A DNA stretch of 64,000 nucleotides from Chiua virens (GCA_019787685.1 JAHNUO010000023.1:248001-312000), one strand, 5' to 3'. Numbered from the stretch's first letter, positions 23,495 to 35,600 are shown. Numbers and translations are program-made. The notes: generated by a model from the sequence alone, not told the origin.

Positions 23495-23760
23495 TGTTAC
23501 AATTTCTTTCTTTCATCTCGCTTGTACTTCTTCACTTCACTCAATACCTAGGTATCCTTGTATGTTCATCCGTACTCGTTCCCTTTTGACCTTTGTAACT
23601 CCACACCAGCTTTACCCAATGCTTACGTTCTTCTTTTCTCATCATCTTCCAATGGCATCACACTTACTCATTCTATTCTCGTCATCATCCGATGGCTTCG
23701 CATTTGTCATTTCATCTTCGTCGTCGTCCGTTGCCTTCGCATCATACAATTTCCTTTTTA
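23495..23760 (+). repeat. LTR fragment, family B (copy B4)
   Basis: TGTTACAATTTCTTTC through the ctcatcatcttccaatggca region matches the 5' third of family B. The 3' two thirds are missing and Plavaka sequence resumes. Its start abuts the end of D1 exactly. Confidence 0.78.
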
Positions 23761-24283
23761 CGATGGTTGCATTGACATGTATAACTCTGCAACATTGTAT
23801 TTCTTTGTACCCAGCAACTTAAGTGGGATTGGGGGGATGCAAAAGGAACTGATTCATTCCATGCTGCTCTGGAGAAAGGAAGGTGCCTGCAAAGACTGTG
23901 TGTTTGTTATGACAAATGCAAACAACCCCGAAGTGACCAACATGGATGCTTTTGACATCGCTTGGGTGTATGCATTTTACACTTTCACCTGTCGAGATGG
24001 GAAGTACTTCCCTTGTGCCATTATCCAATGGTTGGAAAAAATTGGCAATGGTCCTGACGAGGATACCGAGATGTAGAAGGTCCATCCATCCTCCCTTCAT
24101 AACCATTTACCTGAGTATGCTGTAATCCACCTCAACTCGATTTATCATACTGCCCATCTAATTCCCATGTATGGAACCCACCCCATCTCCTGTCAGATCA
24201 GACCCCAACACTGCTATGATGTGTTCCGCACATTCTACATGAATAAATATGCTGACCATCACACTTTTGAAATTGCTAGCTAG

Positions 24284-25319
24284 GTTATTCAGCTAACCGG
24301 AATGATTTGTTTGCCAAGTCTTGATCCTATCCCTTCCTTGCCTTCCTCTTTTGACCTTGAATGACACTCACACACCTTCACCTTCATGACCTTGACCCTA
24401 CTGCACATGTATGATCCTCTGCCCATGAATGAAATGAATATCCTACCCCCCTTTTTTGAAGTTGTTGGACAATGGATTGTGGTGAACTTAATCACATACA
24501 GTTTGGTGAGTAGACTTCTCAGTTCATCCCATCTCTTGCATTGGGCATCATTGGTAGTATGTTGACATTTTTTCCAATCCTGCAGTGTGCTGTATGCCTT
24601 TACCCAGTTTCCTTGGGTTCACAAAACCTCATGCCCTTGCTGTTTTACTTTATCCTTGTCTGACATGTCGCACATGCTACCTGGACATTCTCCACCTTGC
24701 CACCCCTCCCATGTCTCATGATGTACAGATATCTGCCTTGTCACATCACCAAACATGGCAAATCTAATGCCTTTGGTGAGTCAACAGACTTCTCGTTTGT
24801 TTCACTTCTTCACATTAACAGTTCCTATCATAAGTCCCTGCCTCCTGCGTTCTCTCCACCATGGCTCACTGTATCTGCATACCCAGGGTCCCCATCATCT
24901 GGATCACAGCATACCTTCATATGTCTAATGATGATCTCTTTGTCTTGTTATCTCATGTCATCTTGTTGGTAGTGAGTTTGAAGAAGCTGTCAGTCTGTAA
25001 AGTTCAGGCAAAGAAGAAGATAGCAGATGTCACAGACTCATCAATCCACTGGAATGGTGGCATTCCACACATGTTATTCAGGCATTCAATACCGTGCTCA
25101 AAGACAATGTAAACTAGCTCATCTCAACTGGCTTGAGCATCATGTTAACTCATTTCCATCCAGAAACCTTTGCTTTTCAAGCATCTTGCTTCATTCAGTT
25201 GGAACCTTCAACACTGCATTAGTGTGCTCTATTGTGAGTCTTTTGCTACCTTGTGATTCTCCCCACTGCTTGCATATCGTGATACCCTGATCTGCTCCAC
25301 ATATGCAGATGCCTTCTTT
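24284..25319. other. No gene seen
   Basis: Sequence downstream of the Plavaka stop, possibly its 3' non-coding and subterminal region, since Plavaka ends were not located. No open frame was recognised. Confidence 0.4.
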
Positions 25320-26560
25320 TCCAATTTGGTCCCACTACCTTGCTTGCTGGGCTACTGTCTGGCTCACTGCAGCTGTGGGCCCAGACACTTTCTTTGCCTT
25401 TCCTCGCCACTTCAGACCTATCCACTATCAATACAACATTGACATGTTCTTATCGTGAGTTCCCTAGTCTCATTGTGTCCACTACTGTGACTCACTGTAT
25501 CTGTGGGCCTAGACATTTCCCTCACCATTGTTAGAGACCATGTGACTCGGAGGTAGCCAACTCTGGATCTCTGGAGTTGTAGTGTTGGACGGGACTTGGC
25601 TTCACCGTATGTGGTGCGCCCTTGTCACAGTCTGTCCCTATATTTCAGACGTGCGGAGAACAGAGGTAGATATATGACTCAACACATAAAGTGGAGTCGA
25701 GCGGAGTAAAGACTGTCAAGGTCTTATGGAGTTTTCAGAGTGAGTCATACAAATAAACTAATATTCAGACTAAGGGTACACAGTCGGGGTACTACAGTTT
25801 ATATACTTGGAGTGGAATGGAGATTAGTAATGGAGTTGGTAAGAACTGAGTAAGACGGAAGATCAGGAAACTACATAGCCGGAGGTAAGTCAGGTACTGA
25901 GAAAGCTGGAGCTGTGCTCATAAGCGAGACACAGGTTATGTACTAAAATAAAAGAGGAAACATATATATGTAATGGAGGTCCGGGATCATGGAGTTGCGT
26001 CCTGAGGGTGATCGACCTGGAGTTATGGTCTAAGAGAATGGAGTTATATCTGGAGGAACGGAGAATGGAGCGGTATATGACTGCCATTCCCTGCCATCAC
26101 GACGTATTCACCCTCAATGCAACATCAGTGCGTTCTTATTGTGAGTTCCCTAGCCTTGTTGCATCCTGTATTACGACTGACTGCACCCATGGGCCCAGAC
26201 ACTTTCCTCACCATTCCCTGTTCACAACCTATTCACCACCAATATGATGGCATGGCATGTTCTTATCGTGAGTTCCCTCGTCATTCTACTGCAACTCACT
26301 GCACCTGCAGGCCCAGACACTTCCCTTGCCTCACCTTGCCACTTCGTGCCAGCTCACCCACTATCGATGTGACATCAATGTGTTTGTTGTGAGTCCCCCA
26401 GTCTCCTCACTTCCTCCACTGTGACATGCTGCACCTGCATGTCCAGGCACTTGCAGCACATCCCTTGGCACTTTTGATCCCTCCACCATCAATGTCATAT
26501 CATACACCCCACTGTGAGTTAGTCCCTCATCACTTTGCATTTGCCATGACTCACATATTC
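25320..26560 (+). repeat. Degenerate ~125-bp tandem repeat
   Basis: About five or six decayed units are recognised by cttatcgtgagttccct and gggcccagacactttcc at 25447, 26133, 26261, 26384 and about 26509, a period of 123-128 bases once the insertion at 25529-26083 is removed. Each unit carries a GTGAGT that resembles a splice donor. Confidence 0.75.
25529..26083 (-). repeat. 555-bp LTR-like insertion in the tandem repeat (family F)
   Basis: CCAT flanks both sides (25525-25528 and 26084-26087), and removing the insert restores the neighbouring repeat unit. The plus strand starts TGTTAGAGACC. The minus strand carries tatataaactg as a likely TATA box. It has many gga/gag-rich short motifs and no protein. 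Confidence 0.72.
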
Positions 26561-27366
26561 ATATCACTTTCTTTCCCCTCTCAGTGTTAATCTGGCACCC
26601 AGATGCATATTCCATGTCAATATGTTCACACAATGGATGTGTGGCCCCTCCATATCTCCTCCACCTAAAAGGTTGATGGTGTGTACCTATGCCTTTCAAA
26701 TTTCCCTTCGCTACTTCATCATCCTCTGCATTGCTGGGATCCCCCCACATGCCACCTACTATATATGGCTATGAAGACTGACACTGTCGACCCAGTAAGG
26801 TGCTACTCCCTCAACATCAGGCTCCCGATTACTTACATTTTCCCATCCTCAGCATTGTCTGGATCATCCCAGGCCCCAACAACCAATGGTTTTGAACAAC
26901 AACGCTACTGTCACTCAGTTGGTAGCAACTATGGTTATGGTTGTTGAGACGGTATTGTCAATGTAACCCACTGCCCCTTCCCAGTTGTACTGACCATCGC
27001 CGTGCCAGTATCAATAGTATCATTACCTTTGTCCCTGTGGCAGAGTGTACTGGTTAGTGCTGACTCGGATTTACCTTCAGACCTCCACCTTCCTTCTCAG
27101 GCACTTGCTACTACCAGCAATTTTACTAGTGTGATGCTCCATATCCATACTAGTATTTTTTTGGCTTGTTTGCTTAGCTATACATAATACCATTAATTGT
27201 ACTTCTCCTGCTTGATGTGCAATGAACCGAATTATCATATGATTGGAAACAACCCTGATCAACTTAGTTGTGCTGAATGCACTTAATGGTATTATTACAC
27301 TTCATGCCAAACTCGGTCGTGAGAAAAAAGTACAGAAAGGGTGAGGAAAGGTGACTAAGCAGAGTG
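26561..27366. other. No gene seen
   Basis: About 800 bases between the tandem repeat and the end of the Harbinger nuclease. Short open stretches occur but I recognise nothing in them. Confidence 0.4.
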
Positions 27367-28873
27367 CTAAATTCCTGATGTTGGCAATGGTATCCCACAT
27401 CGTCTGCATTCTGCTGTGTAATCGTCCCACATTGCCTGTGCAATTCCATCATGTCACAAACCTGCAGACACCATCTCGTTCCTGTCTCCCACAAAATATT
27501 CATCTTGATTATCACCATCCGAGTTGATTGGAAGATCCTGTTCAAACTGCTGCATCAACTCATACCAATCAAAATTTGTGTGATAGAATGCATTGGGATC
27601 AAAGTGATTGATGAAGTTGTGGATGGTGCACAGTCCTGTGGGTATACATGCTTGAATATCCATGGAATACTCTGGGGGGAAGTTGAGGATGCACCATTGG
27701 CACTGTAATACCCCAAAAATATCTTCAATGATGTTGCAGAGTGTGGCATGTTGAAGATTGAAGAGCTCATGTGCATTCCTTGGGTTATAGTTGGATTAGA
27801 TCAATCTGCTGACACACAACTATGATCATATGTACCCAATCCCTCCCTGGTGCCATTCCTTTAAATGGTAGCACACACCATGGTATGGAATGAGAAGGGC
27901 ATCACACGATGGAAACCCAGCATCTCCTAGAATATATTTACCATTGGGCATCTCAATATCATTTCCAACTGCATTCCTCCAAAGTGTGCTATTGGCAACT
28001 GATCCATCCTATCTGCACAGTGAATAAATGAAGTTGAAATTGAAATTGCAAGCAAACAGGCAACTTTAAGAGAGATACCCCTTGTGGTTACGCGTGAAGG
28101 GATGTTCACTGGTCAATGAGAAGACATGGATATGGGTTCCATTGACCACTCCAATACATCTGTTGAAGAACCAGAAGTGAGGGTTGTCGAGAATCTTGGT
28201 GCCATTGGCATGTGAGAGGTGGGAAAGCATACATGTGCATCATAAAATGTGGGAGATAAGAAGAATTCTGCAAGGAGTTTGAAGTATCTGCCAGTGAAGA
28301 TGAAAATACAACAAGTAAGATTCAAAATGGACTGTAATATCAGGTTATCTATGTACTTGGTCACTGTATCTGTTGAATATTGAAATTGTTCACCAACGAG
28401 GCGTGAAGACAAACCTGTGACACAGGTATAGAGGTAGATTGCAACCTGTTCTTCTACTAAAACACCAGTTGTGTAGAGTCATGAATCAATGATGCCATTC
28501 TGCTTAACGACAACAACAAGAGCCAAAAAAATATCAAGGGACACACCAAGATTTGTCTTGATACGATCAGGGTGTCCATTCATGAGCTTGAGCACCCATG
28601 CATGGCCAGTAAGGATGGAGGTGTGGTATGGAATATGTGGGGTCGCAGAACTTGGTTCGAGATCTGAGTAATCTGTGCAAGAACAATTGTCAAGAAGAGA
28701 AGGAGACATTGACGGCAAGTTTGGAGATGTACAATGGCATGGATTTCATTGGGATCGTACTGTACTTCTAGGTCACTGTCAATGTCAATGTCAATGTCCA
28801 TTTTGTGATGTCCGAGTCCAAGGAATGTCCCAATTCGGTCATACCATTGCTTTCCATCACATGCTGATGTCAT
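27367..28873 (-). pseudogene. PIF/Harbinger DDE nuclease, broken
   Basis: It starts MTSACDGKQWYDRIGTFLGL only nine bases inside the right terminal repeat. The family blocks follow in order: ILTGHAWVLKLMNGHPDRIK, VSLDIFLAL, FQYSTDTVTKY joined over an intron to FKLLAEFFLSPTF, CIGVVNGTHIHVF, LGDAGFPSCDALLIPYHGV, HELFNLQHATLCNIIEDIFG, FPPEYSMDIQA, LCTIHNFINHFDP and AMWDDYTAECRR. The first catalytic Asp (IDGTHI in relatives) is Asn; the second (LGDAGF) and the Glu (IIEDIFG) remain. At least two frameshifts and several stops are present, so it cannot make active enzyme. Confidence 0.9.
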
Positions 28874-28881
28874 GTGAGTGG

Positions 28882-28936
28882 TAAATTCTGAATTTTGAAT
28901 TTTGAATCACATTCAATTTGGAGTCCAAACCAGGCC
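28882..28936 (-). repeat. Harbinger right terminal inverted repeat
   Basis: It is the exact reverse complement of 12840-12894 over 55 bases and is followed by TTA. Confidence 0.96.
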
Positions 28937-29037
28937 TTAGTTACTTAGTACAGGTTGTCAATGGTTAACTTGATTTACAGTGCAATCTCCACTAGTGCTA
29001 CCACATTTGTGAGTGAGCTAAGTTACCATGCAAATAC

Positions 29038-29810
29038 TCAGGTTCTGTGTGAATCAACAGTAGCTGTAGCATTGTCACCATCATCACCTTCCTCATCTCC
29101 AATCACACCAATGATGTGATTGATGAACAGTCCCACCCTGTCACAGTTCATGTTATTTGTGACAATTGCCACCAGAATGTCATCATCATTTATATTGATA
29201 GCCATCTCTGCCATTGACGTCACCCACCCTTTGGTAAAGTTTAGCCATTCTTTTTTAAGGAAAAACTTTATCATTTGCAGTGCTTCCATCAGGACTGGAC
29301 TGATCTGGTTTCACTGTTTCATCATGGTTTCACCACCTGATGAGAATACTCACTCACAAGGCACAGCCAATGCTTGGATTGGAAGGTAGTCCATAGCAAT
29401 AGAACTTTGAGTAGTAACTTACTTGCATATAACACAAAAAACCCAATTACCAACAGCCTTGTCCTTTGGGAAGAAATACGTGACATCTGCTGCTGTCTGT
29501 GAACTCGCTTGTTTCTAAGACAACTAGGTCTCTGTAAGTGGGTCAGTCACAATGTTTGGGTGCAAGTTGTCAGCATATTGATCCCCTCGAGGCCTGGGGA
29601 TGGACATTTCTTTGTTGCTTGCAATATTGTCCAGGTTGAATATCTCTTCCGTACTTTCAATGCTGTTTTGAAGCATGGAAGACACAAGAGTTGGTGGATC
29701 AACACTACCAGCACCATCAGAGCCCATTGGTTCACAGAAGCCAGGTATGTCTTGATCAGCACAATTTCTGGTTGTCTGAGGAGGCATCTCAGTTAGCAAG
29801 AAAAATGACA
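29038..29810 (-). pseudogene. hAT transposase remnant (BED and dimerisation ends)
   Basis: The minus strand at 29405-29038 reads IAMDYLPIQALAVPCE, a stop, VFSSGGETMMKQ, a stop, then ISPVLMEALQMIKFFLKKEW, the C-terminal dimerisation region of hAT transposases. Just upstream (about 29505-29425) is ADVTYFFPKDKAVGNWVFCVIC, which resembles the N-terminal BED zinc finger, preceded by an acidic Ser/Thr-rich leader. The catalytic middle is missing, so this is probably an internal-deletion derivative. The Harbinger inserted about 100 bases past its end. Confidence 0.7.
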
Positions 29811-30103
29811 ACCAACCTTATATATTCCCTTGTGTGCCAGACAAGGGCAGGTAGGGGGGTTGACTGTTTACGTGTTGCAGCGGTGTACCAACTGCTCATT
29901 GTGGCTTGTGGAGAGCAATCAGTCACATTTTATGTACTCATCTCACCTGGATACTCAGCACCAAAACCGAAATGCATGCATGCGTTGTTAGTCACAGTCA
30001 GAGTATAGTGATAACTGCGTATGTGCAACATCATGAGAGCTTGGATACATATTGGGGGGGAAAAGATGCTAGATAGTGACAGAGTCTGGTGAATAGTATG
30101 ATT

Positions 30104-31200
30104 TCAAACCATCTTGGCCTTCTTTGAAGTGTCATCGTCCTCACTGTTCTCATTGTCCTCCAAGTCACTCTCATGACGGTGCTTCAAACCCCAGAAGGTC
30201 GCAGTGACCCATTCGTCGTATTGGTTGTGACTTGTCATCTTGACTCCTAGCAAGATGTCTTCATTGAATGACCAAAGTGATATGAGAAAAGTAGTTTGGT
30301 AGGAAATCAAGGGTACTGTTACGATCTCAATGTTTCACCCTCATATGGATTATACCTTCAATCTTTTCTGACACTCATGCCTCATGACAAGGCTGTTCGC
30401 AGGACCATATCCTATTGGCTGCCACATAAACATAGCCCATTCACACAACTACACTTCTTATGACTTGATTCCTACATGTGTATTCACACATTACTCATCA
30501 TGACTTATACCCACCAGATACCTGTGCAAGGCTATGCTCTTATCTATGACTCACCTTTGTTATTGTCCAATAGTATTTCTCTGTAGTTGGGCAAACCACT
30601 GCAGTAAGAGCTTGCATTTATGAATGCACCATAATCCAGATATTCATGTGACAGGGTCTTCCATACTGTGTTTTTCCACATCAGGCTCTTGTAAGGCCTA
30701 TCTTCCTCAATGACAACAAGGATAGCCATGCAAATGGATTTGAATGATTTTGCAAGAGAGATGAGACCATTTTGAGTGTCCATGGATGTCTGAGTGAATG
30801 CGACTTGACAGACAACTGGGATATTGGAGTGGATCAGCCATCTTTCACCCCAAACAACAATGAAACATTGGGGACAATCTTATTTTTCCCCACTCTTAGC
30901 TCCTTGTTGTGGTAGATTTTGGCATATAGAAGGCCTTTGGGGAAGGGAAGGTACTTCTCCTCCTGAGTCAACATTTCATCTAGGGTGTTGATCGAATATT
31001 CATGTACATCTGTTGGCCACTTCACAAAAAGCAGGCTGCAATCACTGAAGTAGGAGAATCTGGTCTTTTTTTTAGTGTGATTGGCAGACAATATGGTCAA
31101 TACTGACTGCAGTTTGCCCCAAATGCTTGGATATTGAGAAATGAGGTAATTGATAATGTCAAATTGTTCCTCTGAAACAGGGGATAATTTCTATAATACA
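30104..31200 (-). pseudogene. Hypothetical protein, possibly PD-(D/E)XK-like, interrupted
   Basis: Minus-strand traces read SEEQFDIINYLISQYPSIWG, then LSANHTKKKTRFSYFSDCSL, LYAKIYHNKELRVGKNKIV, IPVVCQVAFTQTSMDTQNGL and AILVVIEEDRPYKSLMWK. The order resembles basidiomycete hypotheticals with a nuclease-like core, but the catalytic residues are not clear. An LTR fragment (30317-30553) separates the last part (SLWSFNEDILLGVKMTSHNQ and an acidic tail). Frames change between blocks. The assignment is tentative. Confidence 0.4.
30317..30553 (+). repeat. LTR fragment, family A (copy A6)
   Basis: It begins TGTTACGATCTCAATG and follows A1 colinearly to ctcttatctatgactca, where it is cut off. It is the best comparator for the 5' half of altered copy A5. 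Confidence 0.85.
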
Positions 31201-31720
31201 AATCAGTGTGAGTAACTGCTGTAGTATGAACACCACATCCATACCAAGGTTTCCTGGCCCTCTCAGCGTGCTTTCAACACCTGTACAAGGTACTCAGTGG
31301 TACCATTGTATGATTCTTGAAATGTCACTCATGATTCTGGATTAGAAGGGATCAATCTACTTACTAAGCTGGTTGAGATATGATTCATCAAGTGCATCCG
31401 TAAAAATTGTAGCAGGTCAAAAAGCTAATGGAGGAACTATGCTTTGGGTGGTCAGGAGTCCTTGGGGTGGTGGGACTCTTGTGACATTTTGATAATGTGG
31501 GGGGGAAAGGAGGCAAATAAACTGAGAGTGGATTCAGTGGAGCCCAGCTGCCACTGTGCACAGCAACAGAAAATGCCATGCTGGACTTTATGCTAATCGG
31601 GCTCATCATGGGGCTGGTAGAAGGGGAGGATGCAGAAATCAAATTTATCTGGGTACTGGGAAGGAAATATAGAAGGAAAAACTCACCCTTGATTTACTCT
31701 GCTGAAAAGAAGGGAGACGA
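31201..31720. other. No clear gene
   Basis: This probably holds upstream remains of the hypothetical gene to its left. I recognise no domain, and frames are short. Confidence 0.35.
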
Positions 31721-32333
31721 TGTAGGGAATAGGTATTCCCTGTGCTCGCATAGCACGTTTCCGCACCCCATCGTCACCCGATCCCAATCCCGATCTATCT
31801 GCTTGTGTGAATTCATCCGGATTGCTGTATCTGCACCCGTTTTGCCTTGGACTCTTTTATTTTATTTTTGATGCTTCTTATTCATACTTAGCATTGGCTA
31901 GACCATGTCACGCAGCCCTTGCAGGGACATTCAGGTGCCTCTCGAACTTTATACCGTACGAAAACCTTCTTTTTATTATTATCCTTACTTAGAACGAGTC
32001 TGAGGGTATTCCCAAGGACTATAAATTCACTGTATTGTCAAAATACAGTAGCTTTTTGCCCGTGTGCATCTGTCTCACATCGTTTTCAGTTGACGTTCAT
32101 TTTCTTGCTCTCCTCGTATTTTCTCAATCCGGATCAGACTGCCATGTCCACCTTTCTATCCATTTTAATCTGGATTTGCCCCGGATTCATCTCAGACTAC
32201 TCAAAAACCATTTCTTGTCATTCACCAACTCAGTGTTGTCCCTGGGTCAAATGGAATCGCATTCCTTCACCCTCTTTCTATTTCTTTTCAATCCCCCTGA
32301 GTATTGCACTACAGCTGGGATTTATTACCTTCA
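31721..32333 (+). repeat. Solo LTR-like unit, family C (copy C2)
   Basis: It begins TGTAGGGAATAGGTATTCCC and ends TTTATTACCTTCA (613 bp), the inverse of nested copy C1. ggactataaattc supplies a TATA box. Flanks acga and atga agree at three of four bases, consistent with a decayed 4-bp duplication. Confidence 0.88.
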
Positions 32334-32671
32334 ATGATAGGGCACATGACAACATATTGAGACAGCAGCTGATCTGAAACAATAATCAGTTGGGAAAGAG
32401 CTGGGAAAGTTTGATATAACCAAATTAATATTGGACCTATTTGGTGATGCTACGCACAAGATCTGTGATCAGTGATCTGGGAAGATGCTGTGCCATTGAA
32501 AGGGAACCCACATCACATATGTGTATCCATTGTTCTCTCTCTGTAAGTTCCACCTTGTTGCTGTTGGCCTATCAGTCGCTCTTAACATCAACCAACCAGT
32601 GGACCCCTAAAGTCAACAACAATGGGTCAGAATGATCAGTTACAACAAGACCTGAAACAACCTCGAACAAG
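32334..32671. other. No gene; LTR A scrap at its end
   Basis: Nothing coding seen. At 32651-32671 ctgaaacaacctcgaacaa matches the edge of family A LTRs, marking the breakpoint where the following polyprotein is truncated. Confidence 0.5.
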
Positions 32672-35600
32672 AATGGTGACATCAAGTTCACCACCACCCT
32701 CCAGATTGCTCTTGGCGGAGTACTCCAATGTGTAAAGTTCCACATCATCCATTGTGGTTCTGAGAACATAATCCTTGGCCTCCCTTGGCTTAAGGTGACC
32801 AACCCCACCATTGACTGGGTCACCAAAACCATCACCATCACCACTCCCAAACCCAACTTCCCCCCTATCACCCACGATGAACCTTGCCACTCCGCCAAGC
32901 TCACTCACCCCCTGCCGGTCATCCCGACCTGCCACATCGACGTTGATCCCATCTGGGACGGCAAAATCTTCGACTACCTCAGCACCGAAACTGGGCACTA
33001 TTTCACAACCCAATCTGTGCAACACTCTGTGAACCACATCATGCACGCGGGTCAACACTTCGTTTGGACCACTCTACCGGAGAAGCTCACCAACACTACC
33101 GCCCTTGCAGCCACAGCCACCAAAGCCAAGGTCACCCTCCCTTCGGAATACTCGGAATTCAAATCCATGTTCGCAAAGGAACCCTCCACTCAGATGCCCC
33201 CCTCTAGGTCCTGTGATCACGAGATCCACCTAAAGGACACCTTCTAACCCAAGGTCGGAAAGGTCTACCCCTTGTCTCCTGACGAGCGCAAGGCCACCGA
33301 CGACTTTATCGACGAACACCTTGCCAGCGGCAAGATCCGCCCTTCAAATTCCCCTCAAGCCTCCCCCTTCTTCTTTGTCAAGAAAAAGGACGGCAAACTC
33401 CGCCCCTGCCAGGACTACCGCTACATTAACGAACACACCGTTCGTGACGCCTACCCCCTTCCCCTCATCTCCAACCTCGTCGATAAGCTGAAGGATGCCA
33501 AACTGTTCACCAAGTTTGACGTCCGATGGGGCTACAACAACATCTGCATCAAGGACGGACACCAATGGAAAGCCGTGTTCATCACGCACTGCGGCCTCTT
33601 CGAACCTATGGTCATGTTCTTCGGACTGACAAACTCCCCCACAACATTCCAGCGTTTCATGAACGAGTCCTTCCGTGACATGATCGCCAAGGGATGGCTC
33701 GTCATTTACATGGATGACCTCCTCATCTTCTCCAAAGATTACGCTACACACACCGAACGCACCAAACACATTCTCGCTCACATGAAGGAACTCGACCTTC
33801 ACCTCAAGCTTGAGAAATGTCACTTCACCACCACTGAAGTAGAATATCTCGGCATGATCGCTCGCCCCGGCGAACTCGCCATGGACCCTGTCAAGGTCGC
33901 TGGCATCACTGACTGGCCCACTCCGACCAAGCTCAAGGATGTCCGATCATTCATGGGCTTCACCAACTGCTACTGCCGGTTCATTCTGGACTACTCTACC
34001 ATCACCCGTCCCCTCATCAATCTCACCAAGAAAGATGCGCCTTGGATCTGGGACAACCCCCAGATCACTGCCTTCGAACACCTTAAAAAGGCATTTACCT
34101 CTGATCTGGTACATCACTTCCCGGATACCTCTAGACCCTTCGCCATTGCCACCGACGCTTCCAAATTTGCATTGGATGGTGTCCTCCTCCAGACTGACTC
34201 AAATGGCGACTGGAAACCTTGCTCCTATCTTTCGCAGTCTTTCAACGCCGTGGAAAGGAACTATGACATCTATGACTGCAAGTTACTCGCCGTCATTAGA
34301 TCCCTCAAAGCATGGCACCATTACCTCCACGGTAGCACTACTCCTGTGACCATCTTCTCGGATCACAAAAACCTTACCTACTTCTGACAACCCCAAAACC
34401 TCAACCGTCGTCAGGCCCGCTGGCTTCTCGACCTTGCCAACTTCAACCTCACGTTCTCCCACATGCCAGGCAAACTCCTTGATGGTCCGGACGCACTCTC
34501 CCGTCGTCCCGACCATATCACCTCAGACTCAGACAACGAAGATGTTACTCTCCTTCCAGACAACATCTTTGTAAACCTCGTCACTACCGACCTCCAGGAC
34601 CTGATCTCCCGCTCCTCTGCCATGGACCCACTTGTCCTGGACACTCTCAATGCCATGGATGGCAGCCTCCTGCTGTCATTCCGCTCCTGCCTCTCCGACT
34701 GGTGCTATGATGCCAGTGTCCTGACCTACCAAGGTCGCATCTACATCCTGCCTAACTGCGAACTCTGGCAACAAATCATTGCCCGCCACCACGACTCCCA
34801 CACTGCTGGACATCCTGGCTTCTTGAAAACTCGCCAGCTGGTCGCCACTGAATTTTGGTGGCCCGGCCTTGCTTCCTTCGTCCGCTCCTATGTCTCTAGT
34901 TGCACCTTGTGCGAACAACACAAGGTCAACACCCATCCTACCACACCCCCACTCTCTCCAATCCCTTCCGCGTGCACCCGCCCGTTCCAGAACGTTTCTG
35001 TTGATCTCATCACAGATCTCCCTGTTTCTGCTGAGGGATATGACTCTCTCATGGTCGTGGTAGACCATGGCCTTACAAAGGGGGTAATTCTTTGCCCTAT
35101 GGTGAAAACCGCCGACTCTGCAGGTATAGCCTGCCTCTTCTTGCACAAAGTCTACATGCGATTCGGCCTCTACGACAAGATCATCTCTGACCGAGGTCCA
35201 CAGTTTGCCTCCACATTCGCAAAGGAGCTCTCCCGACTTATCGGATACTGCCTCTCCCTCTCCACCACCTACCATCCTCAATCCGATGGTGAGACGGAAC
35301 ACATCAATCAAGAAGTTGAGATGTATCTCCGCATGTATTGTCAAAACAATCCGGAGAAATGGGCTGACTTACTCCCTATGGCCGAATTCGCACACAACCA
35401 TCACCCCCACTCCATCACCGGCAAGTTGCTGTTCTTCCTTATGATTGGCTACGAACCCCGTCCCTTGCCCGCTATCATTGCGGAAACCAAACTCCCCGCC
35501 ATTGAGGAACGCCTCAAAACCCTTTCCACCGCCCACGACGAAGCCCTCGCCGCACACAAACTCACCTGGCAAGCCATGAAAGCTCATTCCTTTAGAAAGT

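Larger units (their letters stand above)
21285..24283 (+). pseudogene. Plavaka-type (CACTA-like) transposase, split and decayed
   Basis: Plavaka elements are abundant basidiomycete DNA transposons. A C2H2 finger (PCTHPGCKQFFKSLRGHMVH) opens the sequence, then a TAG near 21547, YFGPHNKYYRSYHPKLTG, LLDLWASSLYPHGAAPPF, VKWWSFSASYLGEVPD, MQQKYDIWYHDPCEVVHKIL and NFMSSEWAWEQ, all in family order. After 22440 come YGIVGDI, ADIHQLIALDILHQLL-like and FPQGRHFKQWTGNDSKAL traces in shifting frames. Inserted LTRs occupy 22886-23760. The C-terminal part resumes with VPSNLSGIGG, DCVFVMTN, YPCA-like FPCAIIQWLEKIG and the ending NKYADHHTFEIAS. A middle section of the protein is missing. Confidence 0.85.
12840..28936. 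mobile_element. Composite PIF/Harbinger transposon, 16.1 kb
   Basis: Identical 55-bp terminal inverted repeats bound the unit and both flanks carry TTA (12837-12839 and 28937-28939), the target duplication typical of PIF/Harbinger. Just inside the left end is the Myb/SANT-type second protein (+ strand), and just inside the right end is the DDE nuclease (- strand), the expected divergent gene pair. Between them lie unrelated nested elements: an IS630-like transposase, Tc1/mariner, Plavaka with LTRs, and a tandem repeat. I infer that a standard 4-5 kb Harbinger was inflated by later insertions. Confidence 0.9.

Noticed and set aside
34676..35344. 222-codon open frame opposite the gypsy integrase
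   Set aside because: It is antisense to a clear integrase. Long antisense frames arise from the C-rich third positions of this element.
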